Shown: in pieces, positions 17,010-25,654 of the stretch | Layout: each line of letters begins with the position of its first letter | How positions within the stretch are numbered: position 1 is the first letter of the stretch | Assembly: GCA_014238905.1 (NCBI GenBank) | Contig: JABAAE010000003.1 | Coordinates: forward strand, 404,716 to 468,715 | Reading direction: 5' to 3' | From: Planctomycetota bacterium | GTDB taxonomy: Bacteria > Planctomycetota > Planctomycetia > Pirellulales > Pirellulaceae | Length of the DNA stretch: 64,000 nt | The notes under the pieces: model-generated | What the model saw: the letters and a program-made list of their open reading frames with translations, nothing else | Told to the model about the DNA's origin: nothing | The model's database searches: none | Position numbers and translations under genes: made by a program

Positions 17010-18329
17010 ATGAAAACACTTGCAGAGATCTCTTTTGGAGCGAAATCTTTTCTGAATTCCCTTCTGAATCACAACATCTTGCCCATCGCCGATCCTCTTC
17101 TGAGCTGGCTTAAACAGCCGGTAGGCTGGGTTGTTTGTGCGACGATTTCATCATTGATGATTGGTTTGTGCATTGGGCCACAAGGATTCGTTCTCATGTG
17201 GTCATTTATCTCTCTTCTGGTCATCGGCTTTATTTGGCCGTGGGTTAGCATCCAGGCAATTAGCTCTGAATTGGTCTTCAAGGAGCGTAGAACGTCAGAG
17301 GGAAAGGAAACCCTCGCCATTCTCAAAATCAAGAATCGTTTTCCGGTGTTTATCCATGGGCTAACCGTGGAAGGCAGCTTTTTACAGGAAATCATCGATG
17401 AAGAGGATCTCGTGGTCGCCGGGTTGGAAAGGGTACCCGGATGGAGCGTTTCGGAATTCAAGTGGAAATTGACGCCAAATAAACGGGGGCAATTGCCTGC
17501 TACGCCACCAAAATTGGTGACTGGATTCCCCTTTGGAATTATCAGGTGTTCAAAAGACTTGATCGTTCAAAACAAGGTAATCGTTTGGCCTGCCAGTCAT
17601 TCGCTTCAAGGAAAACCTAAGTCATCCGCCTACAAGCTAGGGGCAAACGAAATCGCGGATTTGAAACCCGGAAAAAATGGAGAGACAAATGGCGTTCGAG
17701 AGTTTCGACAAGGTGATTCATTCAGAGACGTGCATTGGGCCAAAACCGCTCAAAACAGTCGATTGGTGGTCAAAGAGTTTCAATCAACTTCCCATAATTC
17801 AGTTCATATCATCCTGGATTTGTCATATTCGAGTCACTCCGGTTCTGGTGGCCAAAGTAGTTTTGAGTGGGCAATTCGAACCACTGCGTCAATCTGCCAA
17901 CAACTAGACAGCCATCGTTTTCTAATTCACTTAGAGTGTGTTGGATTGCCAAAATCTGCCTCTCGTTTTGCATCCAATGCAAAAGAGATATCAGATTTAC
18001 TCGATTTCCTTGCCTTGCTGCCGGAATTCGGATTTTACCAATCCAAAGAAAAAATCATCTTTTCTCGATCTCAAAAACAATCCTATTCACGCGCGGGTTT
18101 TACGTTTTTGGTATGCACCGATCGGTCATTTCTTCAACAGGGAATTTCACCAGAAGTCAAAAAAATTGAAATTGGATGTGATCTTTTTGACGCAGAGGCC
18201 AGCCCACCGGTTGGCCCTCGGAAAATCGACACCAAAGACAATCCCCAATCACTTTTCTTGAATTCGCCAACAACGGCAGCCTCAGACCTTTACAAGGGGT
18301 GGAAATCCCAATTCAGCTATGAGACCTAA
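17010..18329 (+). CDS. DUF58 membrane protein
   Basis: 439 residues from ATG 17010, chosen because AGGGA lies 5 bases upstream; ATG 16995 has no such site. Two membrane helices near the N-terminus (VGWVVCATISSLMIGLCIGP, LMWSFISLLVIGFIWPWVS) precede the DUF58 domain, whose signature REFRQGDSFRDVHWAKTA is at about 229-246, followed by a von-Willebrand-like segment (VHIILDLSYSSHS). DUF58 proteins work with MoxR AAA ATPases and transglutaminase-like membrane proteins in poorly understood envelope assembly. It opens a run of tightly packed genes to 23792. Confidence 0.9.
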   Translation: MKTLAEISFGAKSFLNSLLNHNILPIADPLLSWLKQPVGWVVCATISSLMIGLCIGPQGFVLMWSFISLLVIGFIWPWVSIQAISSELVFKERRTSEGKETLAILKIKNRFPVFIHGLTVEGSFLQEIIDEEDLVVAGLERVPGWSVSEFKWKLTPNKRGQLPATPPKLVTGFPFGIIRCSKDLIVQNKVIVWPASHSLQGKPKSSAYKLGANEIADLKPGKNGETNGVREFRQGDSFRDVHWAKTAQNSRLVVKEFQSTSHNSVHIILDLSYSSHSGSGGQSSFEWAIRTTASICQQLDSHRFLIHLECVGLPKSASRFASNAKEISDLLDFLALLPEFGFYQSKEKIIFSRSQKQSYSRAGFTFLVCTDRSFLQQGISPEVKKIEIGCDLFDAEASPPVGPRKIDTKDNPQSLFLNSPTTAASDLYKGWKSQFSYET

Positions 18330-20664
18330 ACCACCAATCCTTTTGAGCCGAATCCTTGGCAATCTCCCCCGCAGCACTCAGATTGCGATAGGCATTCTGG
18401 CATTTGCGGTGGTGCAATTGTTTCGCCCTCCTAACACACCGATGTTTTTATTGTCGTTGGAGTGCCTGTTCTACTTGGGAGCGCCGATTTTAATACTGGC
18501 GGCATTTCGCTCATCGCAAGGAACCTCGCATGAAATAAAACGTGGAAACCGCACCTTACGATTTCAGTTAATGGGAATCGCGTTCACTTGCAGTCCGTTG
18601 GTTGTACAAATTGGACTCAGGGCAATGAATTTTGGCGATGCCTACGAAGTTGTCGCAATTATGGCTGTACTAAATCTCGCTTGGTATTGCACCATTTTAT
18701 CTAAAGTTGCCAATTGCCAGAATGTCGCCTTCTTTCTAAATAGTTCTGTAGTGCTCTTTGTCTGCTTCGCAACACAAGATTCGATCGTCTATTCCGCTGC
18801 ATTTGCCTATTCGTTGACAGCCCTGTGGTGGATGCTTGAAAACTACTGGAACCGCCTGCTACCTACGAAACTCGGTGCTGAAACAACAGCTCTTCCCATT
18901 CGTGGTCTTGCATTTGTATGTTCGATTTTTATTTTGCTTTCGGTTGGCATTGTTGCCATCGCAGCCGGCCCGATTAGCAACGTTATAGCACTGCCAAGTT
19001 TGATGCCGTCATCCGGTGGCGAGCAAGGATTTGATGACATGTACGCCCGCTCGGGAGTAGGCGATGGTGAAATGTTAACAACCGGCGACAATGCAAAATC
19101 AGTCGGTGCGGTCGATACGGATCAATTCATCGAAGGTCAACAACCTTCCATCTACGACGTTGTATCTGAAAAATTCGACGGCCCGACAAAGATTCGCAAG
19201 AAGATGACTTCTGCACAGTCCCTATCTGAGATTGCAAAACACATTCACGAAGTCAAACAGGCCGAACAGTCAGGTCGAACTTTTCGGACCGTGAGAAACT
19301 CCCAAAAGACAATTACCAGAAAACTCGAAGACCGCATCTCCGACGCGCTTTTTTACGTTACGGGAAAAGTGCCAGTTCGATTCCGTGTAGATTGTTTCCA
19401 TGAATTCGACGGATGGGATTGGACGAAATCCCAAAGCCAAATCAGTACCCACCACCGGCCCAAGATAAATATGGAGGTCCATAATGGCAATTCCTGGTTT
19501 GTGCTTGACTTTCTACTCCCCAAATTTCTAAAGGGCGACTTACATCATCAAATCCAAATCCTTCGGCTGGATTCTGCTGCTTTACCATCGACACCGTTTA
19601 TCAAGGCCTGGCACATTGCCAAAGTAAACCAAAAAAATCTCTTTAAATGGGATCCTTCCAATTTAATTAGTATCCGAAGCGATACGATTGCTTCTCAAAC
19701 GGTGATCGACGTCATCAGTCACCGGGCCAACCTGTTCGATTTGCGAGCGATCCACCCGAGTTGCTTTCGCAAACATGAAGATCCCATTCTGACGCAACTA
19801 CCGATCAACGCCAATTCAACAAAAATCAGGAACCTAGCCGATTCCTTGACACAAGATGTAGAGCCGGGATGGCAGCAGGTCGAAGCCATTACCCGATACT
19901 TGAAAACTCATTTTGAACTTATTGAAGACGCGGCCCCGGATGATGAGTGTGACGATACTGTCGGCTGGTTTCTGAAAAATGGAGGCGGCCCTTCCTATCT
20001 GTTCGCAACGACCGCTGTTGAACTGCTAAGGTCGGCCGGCTATCAAACGAGACTGGCAACAGGTTTTGTGGTTAAAAAAAAGGACTACGTGCGAAAGCTT
20101 GGTCGGTCGATCGTCACACATGAAAACTATCACGTTTGGCCAGAAATCTGTTTTGATGGTTGCCATTGGATTCCGGTGGAACCAACTCCTGGCTTCGAGG
20201 AGCCTATTGGTTATCTGACTTTTTGGCAACGTGCCTTGATCCTGTACAAAACTCTCGTTGGGTGGGTGATTTCTCACCCCTTCCAGTCTGCCTGCGTACT
20301 CGTTTCGACATCGCTACTGTGCTACCTCCGCCGTTATTGGATAGCTTTTTTCATGTGGTGCCTATGGAAAGCATTTGCGTGGGGGTTACCAAGTACAAGA
20401 CTACGTATGACTCGCCAGTTGATTGATGCAAGGCTTTGGTTGTTCGGCGTTCCCAGACCAACCTACATCGCAATCCGCGACTGGTTTGGGAAAATCGACA
20501 AAAACCTCGGGGACGAATTTTTTGACTGTTGGAATCGAATGCAGTTTTGTGAGTCAATCCGTGAAATCATCCCGCGTAAGCAGGTTGAAATAGCATGCCG
20601 CAACATCGTCTCGCAATTAAGCCTCGCAAAAATAAGAAAGTATGGGCAACAAAAAAATGATTGA
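18319..20664 (+). CDS. Transglutaminase-like membrane protein, catalytic Cys replaced
   Basis: 781 residues. Five or so N-terminal membrane helices, an extracytoplasmic transglutaminase-like domain (about 480-625), then another helix and a cytoplasmic tail: the TgpA/YebA architecture. In active enzymes the triad is Cys (GxCxxFA), His and Asp. Here the motif is GGGPSYLFATT, so position 559 is Ser. His605 (NYHVWPEI) is kept, and the Asp position is Glu621 (VEPTPG). The domain is therefore likely non-catalytic or altered, a binding module rather than a protease. It overlaps the DUF58 gene by 11 bases and the MoxR gene by 23. Confidence 0.85.
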   Translation: MRPKPPILLSRILGNLPRSTQIAIGILAFAVVQLFRPPNTPMFLLSLECLFYLGAPILILAAFRSSQGTSHEIKRGNRTLRFQLMGIAFTCSPLVVQIGLRAMNFGDAYEVVAIMAVLNLAWYCTILSKVANCQNVAFFLNSSVVLFVCFATQDSIVYSAAFAYSLTALWWMLENYWNRLLPTKLGAETTALPIRGLAFVCSIFILLSVGIVAIAAGPISNVIALPSLMPSSGGEQGFDDMYARSGVGDGEMLTTGDNAKSVGAVDTDQFIEGQQPSIYDVVSEKFDGPTKIRKKMTSAQSLSEIAKHIHEVKQAEQSGRTFRTVRNSQKTITRKLEDRISDALFYVTGKVPVRFRVDCFHEFDGWDWTKSQSQISTHHRPKINMEVHNGNSWFVLDFLLPKFLKGDLHHQIQILRLDSAALPSTPFIKAWHIAKVNQKNLFKWDPSNLISIRSDTIASQTVIDVISHRANLFDLRAIHPSCFRKHEDPILTQLPINANSTKIRNLADSLTQDVEPGWQQVEAITRYLKTHFELIEDAAPDDECDDTVGWFLKNGGGPSYLFATTAVELLRSAGYQTRLATGFVVKKKDYVRKLGRSIVTHENYHVWPEICFDGCHWIPVEPTPGFEEPIGYLTFWQRALILYKTLVGWVISHPFQSACVLVSTSLLCYLRRYWIAFFMWCLWKAFAWGLPSTRLRMTRQLIDARLWLFGVPRPTYIAIRDWFGKIDKNLGDEFFDCWNRMQFCESIREIIPRKQVEIACRNIVSQLSLAKIRKYGQQKND

Positions 20665-21619
20665 TACGTCTTCGACAGCAGACATTTCGACTGTTGGGCC
20701 AAAATTGAGTTCATTGCGGAAGCAGTTGAATGAAGTTCTGATCGGCAAAAGCGATGTCGTGGAAATGATCATCACCTGCCTGATCGCCAACGGGCACCTG
20801 CTTTTCGACGATTTACCGGGCCTCGGTAAAACCACTGTCGCCAAAGCATTAGCCCAATCGATGGGAGGCAGGTTCTCCAGAGTGCAATGTACTCCGGATT
20901 TGCTGCCGACGGATATTACTGGATTCAACATACTTGATCAGGAAACCCAAACTTTCGAATTCCAGAAAGGCCCCGTCTTTTCTGATTTTTTACTGGCTGA
21001 CGAGATCAATCGTGCTACGCCCAGAACCCAAAGTGCCTTATTTGAGGCAATGGCAGAACGGCAGGTTACCGTCGACAACCGGACGATTCCGTTACCTGAT
21101 TCTTTTATGGTAATCGCGACGCAAAACCCGGTTGAAAGCCACGGCGCGTATCCACTGCCGGAGGCTCAATTGGACCGGTTTGCGATGAAGTTAAACATTG
21201 GGTACCCGCAAAGGTCGGACGAGATCATGATGCTCGGCAATTCAGTTGGCAATCAGACGGACACCTCGCCGGTTTACCCAGTTCTCGATTTAAAAGACCT
21301 TAAATCCATTCAAGCGGCCGTCGCAAACGTCGAAGTTTGTGAAGCGGTTAGGGGATATCTGGTTGATCTTGGTGCGGCAACTCGTCAACATCCCGAAGTC
21401 GAACTAGGACTAAGCCCTCGGGGATTGTTGCTCTGGCTTCGCGTCGCCCAAGCGTGGGCTTCGTTGGACAATCGAAGCTACGTCATTCCAGAGGATGTTC
21501 AGGCTATGTTTTTTCCTGTTTTGCGGGTGCGAGTAGCAGGTCAACAACCCGCAACAGATGCCATTCTCCAAGAAATAATTGAATCCGTACCAGTCCCAAA
21601 TGAAAGGATGCAAAAGTGA
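20642..21619 (+). CDS. MoxR-family AAA+ ATPase
   Basis: 325 residues. Walker A is DDLPGLGKTTVAKALA (about 57-72). Walker B is FLLADEINRATPRTQSALFE, followed by the MoxR sensor stretch VIATQNPVESHGAYPLPEAQ. The C-terminal lid has LGLSPRGLLLWLRVAQAWA. MoxR ATPases act as chaperones that remodel or insert metal cofactors into partner proteins, and they usually pair with DUF58 and von-Willebrand proteins. Here the gene comes third, after DUF58 and the transglutaminase-like gene, whereas MoxR usually leads. Its stop overlaps the GTG start of the next gene. Confidence 0.95.
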   Translation: MGNKKMIDTSSTADISTVGPKLSSLRKQLNEVLIGKSDVVEMIITCLIANGHLLFDDLPGLGKTTVAKALAQSMGGRFSRVQCTPDLLPTDITGFNILDQETQTFEFQKGPVFSDFLLADEINRATPRTQSALFEAMAERQVTVDNRTIPLPDSFMVIATQNPVESHGAYPLPEAQLDRFAMKLNIGYPQRSDEIMMLGNSVGNQTDTSPVYPVLDLKDLKSIQAAVANVEVCEAVRGYLVDLGAATRQHPEVELGLSPRGLLLWLRVAQAWASLDNRSYVIPEDVQAMFFPVLRVRVAGQQPATDAILQEIIESVPVPNERMQK

Positions 21620-22254
21620 AGATTCGAATGAGTTCCCCCTCGCGAAGTTACCGAATGGTACCTTCGTGCCTGTTCGTCGTCGTGCTCGAATTGTGTTTCG
21701 CCGGCTGCTCTCACGACACGGCCATCAACTTTTCTGAAAGACACGTACAAACATTAAGGAAGATGAAATTTCATCGTCCGGAAAACGCCAAGTTGGCCAC
21801 AATGCGGATGCGACAAATCCATAATGTGCTCAATTCTGAAACTGAAACCCCTGATCCGATTCAGTTTTCCATTGTGGAAGTCATACATGGGGAGGGAGGG
21901 GATTCTCATTCGCATTTCTACCTAGAATCGAAATGGAATCCAGAATTTGATGATGATCATGGGGGCATGAAAACGACAGTGAAAACACATCAACATCGTG
22001 TAGACATTTTCACCGAGTTGCTCGACATCGTCGCCTGGATGCCAAACATAGCGGCGGCTTCCAACCTGACGGAGGAAGAGTGGAACGCCGTCATATCTGC
22101 TTGTAATTCCATCGAGAAAATAATCGGACAAAAACTAAACAAAGACATTTCCACAACTGAGAAACGAGCCGCCTTTAAGCTGTTCGCAAGCCAGATAGAA
22201 CATCTTCTCTGTCAGCTGGAATCGATGTTCCCCCTAGCCAATGTAGATAAGTAG
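21616..22254 (+). CDS. His-rich lipoprotein of unknown function
   Basis: 212 residues from GTG 21616, which overlaps the MoxR stop as GTGA. The lipobox is VVLELCFAGCSHD (Cys31). A central segment has HGEGGDSHSHFYL, FDDDHGGMKTT and KTHQHRVDIF, dense in His and Asp. The C-terminal half is helical (ASNLTEEEWNAVISACNSIE). It lies 8 bases before the permease gene and in the same frame of overlapping genes, so it may be a substrate-binding or gatekeeping partner of that permease. No family recognised. Confidence 0.7.
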   Translation: MKIRMSSPSRSYRMVPSCLFVVVLELCFAGCSHDTAINFSERHVQTLRKMKFHRPENAKLATMRMRQIHNVLNSETETPDPIQFSIVEVIHGEGGDSHSHFYLESKWNPEFDDDHGGMKTTVKTHQHRVDIFTELLDIVAWMPNIAAASNLTEEEWNAVISACNSIEKIIGQKLNKDISTTEKRAAFKLFASQIEHLLCQLESMFPLANVDK

Positions 22255-22262
22255 GAATCCCG

Positions 22263-23792
22263 ATGCTTGAGCATTATTACTCGTGCGTTTTCCTTAGAGG
22301 ATCGCAAGTTGTTATTAACGCGGCGATTTGGATTGCCATCGGTTGTTTTGTCGCTAATGTATTTAGACAAATGCTGGGACCATCTAAAACGCGATTGCTT
22401 TTCGGCGAGGGAACTCGATTCGGACTCTTCATCGGTTGGTTGGTTGGCATGCTTTTGCCTGTCTGCTCTCTTGGAGTCATACCGGTTGTTCGTGAGATGC
22501 ATCGAGTTGGTATTAAGGGTGGCACGATCATCGCCTTTGGATTAACGGCTCCTTTGTTTAATCCCATTTCCGTTTTGTACGGCCTCACACTATCCGATCC
22601 GATTGCGATCATCGTTTTTACGTTTTCTGCGTTAGTCATTGTTTCATTGCTTGGATTTTTATGGGACCTGCTCTTCCCAATAAAAGAAAAATACATCGAA
22701 GATCCAGAACTGCCTACTGCCGGCATTCAACGGTCGGTGGCTTTGCTGGATAAGACAAGTCGAGAACTGATCGGACCTTCCATGGGCTACATTTTGATTG
22801 GCATCTGTGGTTCGGTACTGCTGATGACGTTGGTTCCAAAGGGAGCTCTTCAAGCTGAGGCGGAGCCTGACAAAATGTTCGCGCCAGTATTGATGGGTTT
22901 CGTAATGACGCCGGTTTACGCGACTCCGCTCCAGGCAATGGGGCAAATCGGAAGCATGTTTCAACACGGAAACTCAATCGGCGCCGCGTTTTCGCTTTTG
23001 ATCCTCGGTGCTGGCGTTAACATCGGAATTCTGATCTGGTTTGCCTCGGCGTTTGGTATCAAACGCGTTCTCGTCTTTTTCACGCTCCTGATGTCACTCA
23101 CCATAGGACTGGCCTATGCAATGAACAAACCGCTTTCTCCAAGAGGCGTACAGCCTTCGGGCCATACCCACGCTTTTGATATCTACACTCACCCCTATCA
23201 TCCGGCCCAAAAAGATCAATTTTCAACGGCAAGAGCAGATGTAAAGGAGTTTCGTCAAAAAAACGATTTTGGCGTAAGCTACCTGATCCTCACCATGATG
23301 GGGATTGCCATCCTGTTTACATTGATTGGCTACCTGGTGGACCTTGAATCATGGTATACAGCGAAGAAGGAATCCAGGAATAGATTGGATATTTCTTTAC
23401 CCGGGTGGTTCCTCGGAGGCCTGGCGATCGTGGCATTGATTATCAGCAGCCTGATTGGAACCTATCTTTATTATCCTCCCGCGAATCACCTCTTGTCTGA
23501 GTTGCGAGAAATCAATGCGAACTGCGTGATTGCCGCAAAATCCAAAGATTGGGAAGGTGTCAGAAAATGGGTGCCCTATTGTGAAGACCTTTCTCGTCGG
23601 CTGGAAGTTGGAGTCTTTCTTAGAGAAGGTAGCGTTTCTGATTATCGATCAACGATTGCGGAACTTTATCGAGACAACCTGGACACCCTGCGAGATGCTG
23701 TGGAAGTTCAAAATTACCATCGCAGCGACGAATTTTCTCAAAACGTCGCCAATGCCTATATGCGGCTCAGCAAAGCGTACAGAGAGGATTGA
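22263..23792 (+). CDS. ArsP/DUF318-type permease with His-rich loop
   Basis: 509 residues. About eight membrane helices in two halves, with the ArsP_1 (predicted permease, DUF318) signature MLLPVCSLGVIPVVREMHR and GLTAPLFNPISV. Members export organoarsenicals or are of unknown substrate. The usual CSCG element is CSLG here, so one of the two cysteines is missing. The loop between halves (around 300-315) reads GHTHAFDIYTHPYHPAQ. A last helix at about 375-400 is followed by a roughly 100-residue soluble helical tail. It closes the overlapping operon. Confidence 0.85.
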   Translation: MLEHYYSCVFLRGSQVVINAAIWIAIGCFVANVFRQMLGPSKTRLLFGEGTRFGLFIGWLVGMLLPVCSLGVIPVVREMHRVGIKGGTIIAFGLTAPLFNPISVLYGLTLSDPIAIIVFTFSALVIVSLLGFLWDLLFPIKEKYIEDPELPTAGIQRSVALLDKTSRELIGPSMGYILIGICGSVLLMTLVPKGALQAEAEPDKMFAPVLMGFVMTPVYATPLQAMGQIGSMFQHGNSIGAAFSLLILGAGVNIGILIWFASAFGIKRVLVFFTLLMSLTIGLAYAMNKPLSPRGVQPSGHTHAFDIYTHPYHPAQKDQFSTARADVKEFRQKNDFGVSYLILTMMGIAILFTLIGYLVDLESWYTAKKESRNRLDISLPGWFLGGLAIVALIISSLIGTYLYYPPANHLLSELREINANCVIAAKSKDWEGVRKWVPYCEDLSRRLEVGVFLREGSVSDYRSTIAELYRDNLDTLRDAVEVQNYHRSDEFSQNVANAYMRLSKAYRED

Positions 23793-24103
23793 CCAAAGAC
23801 CTGAAATTCTTTTCCAGTACCGCTGAGAAAAGTTCACTCGATAAGACAGAACCATTCTCTCCGCTGTTTCAACTAGGTTTTGTTCTCATCGCATCAACAG
23901 CTTGGCGTGACGGTTTATTGGGTGCGTCTAAAGAGTTGATGTGCCTTGGGACGCCTCTCTTAAATTTTTTGATTTTTTGAAACCGGGGAACCATGCTAAC
24001 CGTTGCAAAAGCAGGAAGAACGGGTATCATCTTCAATTCAACGACAACTATTCCATTTTTTCATTTCTCAACTCAAATTTGATTTGAAACGTTAAAAACA
24101 ATA
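23793..24103. other. Intergenic region before the tRNA gene
   Basis: About 310 bases. No convincing gene: the frame 23789-23980 has hydrophobic residues but no signal, motif or ribosome binding site. It should hold the end of the permease transcript and the tRNA promoter. Confidence 0.4.
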
Positions 24104-24192
24104 GGACGGATGGCTGAGTCTGGTTGAAGGCACCGGTTTTGAAAACCGGCGTACGGGAAACCGTACCGGGGGTTCGAATCCCTCTCCGTCCG
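24104..24192 (+). tRNA. tRNA-Ser (anticodon UGA)
   Basis: The acceptor stem pairs GGACGGA (24104-24110) with TCCGTCC (24185-24191), plus discriminator G. The anticodon stem-loop CCGGTTTTGAAAACCGG has the loop TTTGAAA, giving anticodon TGA, which reads UCA/UCN serine codons. A long variable arm (TACGGGAAACCGTA), typical of class II serine tRNAs, and the T arm GGGGGTTCGAATCCCTC follow. The 3' CCA is not encoded and must be added. Confidence 0.95.
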
Positions 24193-24196
24193 CTAT

Positions 24197-24310
24197 TTGA
24201 TCACTGCGGTAAGACTTGATCACTGCGGTAAGACTTGATCACTGCGGTAAGACTTGATCACTGCGGTAAGACTTGATCACTGCGGTAAGACTTGATCACT
24301 GCGGTAAGAT
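24197..24310. repeat. Six 19-bp tandem repeats next to the tRNA gene
   Basis: The unit TTGATCACTGCGGTAAGAC occurs six times in exact head-to-tail order, the last copy ending in T instead of C. It begins 4 bases after the tRNA-Ser gene and ends in a gene-free stretch. Each unit contains the palindrome TGATCA. The absence of unique spacers rules out a CRISPR array. Confidence 0.95.
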
Positions 24311-24950
24311 GCGTTTAGCAATAGTCTGACTGATTGCTTCCCCTAATAATGGTTCGCACTGACATCCTTGGGGTCGTTCCCAGAGGCCTTCCAACGACGA
24401 TTTGCACCGAGATGACGCTTTCGCTGCGATTTGCTTTGAAATCCAACAAACCACCTCAAAAAGTTGGGGACAAGCGGCTTTATCAAACTCTTGGGGATTG
24501 ACGAATCCTTTTCTGCCGACGGCAAGCGGAATCGATTTGAAGTTGAAGCCCGGGAAAATTCAACTTCTCAAAAAACAGACGTATTGCGGTGGACCCTCTG
24601 CTGACCCGCCACGATGTACTGCGCAAAGCGGCGGAATCTGAAACGGGAATGAGTCAATTCTGCAGTTAAATCGATTGACAATTACCATCGCCCACCAGTA
24701 GCCTTGCTAATTCGCTCATCCGAATGCAGTTCAATTGAGGCTAACTCTCTTCCCGAGCGAAAATTGTCCAACGCAAGAAATTGGTCGAGAGCTGAAAGTG
24801 TTCCTAATTGGTAACCATTGGACCCGAAGGGCCAAGCCAAGACCGGCTCTGCCGCACCAGCACTAAGCCTCAAATTCGAAAACTAGTTTTATTGACAACT
24901 TTTTCTAACGCTGATTTGAGCTGAAACAGTCCAAATCACAGGCCTTTCCC
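24311..24950. other. Gene-free stretch of about 640 bases
   Basis: Short frames occur on both strands (24402-24641 plus; 24682-24873 minus), but none shows a motif or a ribosome binding site. The position just after a tRNA gene and tandem repeats is where integrated elements often decay, but I find no integrase remnant or copy of the tRNA 3' end. The segment before 24951 should hold the promoter of the NYN gene. Confidence 0.45.
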
Positions 24951-25424
24951 ATGAATAAAATTGCAATTTTTGTTGATGTTCAGAATATCTACTACACCAC
25001 TCGGCAGGCGTTTGGCCGGCAGTTTAATTATCGACGTTTCTGGGAAAAAGTGACCGACGGCAAGAACGTCGTTGCAGCCTTTGCGTATGCGATCGAACGC
25101 AACGACGCCAAACAAAAAGGCTTTCAGCAGATCCTGCGAGACATCGGATTCGAGGTTAAGCTAAAAAACTTCATCCAACGTGGAGACGGTTCCGCCAAAG
25201 GTGATTGGGATGTGGGAATTACTTTGGATATGGTAGAGCAGGCCGAGCGAGTAGACCAAATCGTGTTGGCTTCTGGCGACGGTGATTTCGATCTGGCATT
25301 GGACCGAATCCGTGTTCGCTATCAGGTCCCCACGGCGGTTTACGGTGTGCAAGAGTTAACGGCGGGCTCCCTTGTCCGGGCCGCGACTTGTTTCACCCCG
25401 ATAGAAGGAGACTTGCTACTCTAA
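24951..25424 (+). CDS. NYN-domain (LabA/DUF88-like) putative ribonuclease
   Basis: 157 residues, essentially one NYN/PIN-like domain. Conserved acidic residues are visible in IAIFVDVQNIYY at the N-terminus, AIERNDAKQKGFQQIL, GDWDVGITLDMVEQ and VLASGDGDF (the Asp-Gly-Asp-Phe near residue 107). Together they form the metal-binding nuclease centre. NYN proteins act on RNA; the target here is unknown. It stands alone with clear gaps on both sides. Confidence 0.85.
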   Translation: MNKIAIFVDVQNIYYTTRQAFGRQFNYRRFWEKVTDGKNVVAAFAYAIERNDAKQKGFQQILRDIGFEVKLKNFIQRGDGSAKGDWDVGITLDMVEQAERVDQIVLASGDGDFDLALDRIRVRYQVPTAVYGVQELTAGSLVRAATCFTPIEGDLLL

Positions 25425-25654
25425 CCCACCTTTGCCGAAAATCGATCGACACCAGCGTCACGTTGGGCATCAACAATCGGCAGTCAATAAGCCGCAATCA
25501 ATAAGCCCGGGCGGACTGGAGTCCTCCTCTACTGCCAAAAATCGACGGTGTGCAGCTCCCGTTGCCTACCCAGATGGTTTTGACGGTTTGTCGTCACCGT
25601 TTAGCCATTGGCAAAAGGGATCTTGGTTGGTCGGACGACGACCCCCTGGGGACC

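Noticed and set aside
24197..24310. Possible CRISPR array
   Set aside because: Copies are directly adjacent with no unique spacers, and there are no cas genes.
24682..24873. Minus-strand frame of 63 residues in the gap after the tRNA
   Set aside because: No recognisable motif, no binding site, and no homologous pattern to an integrase or any family I know.
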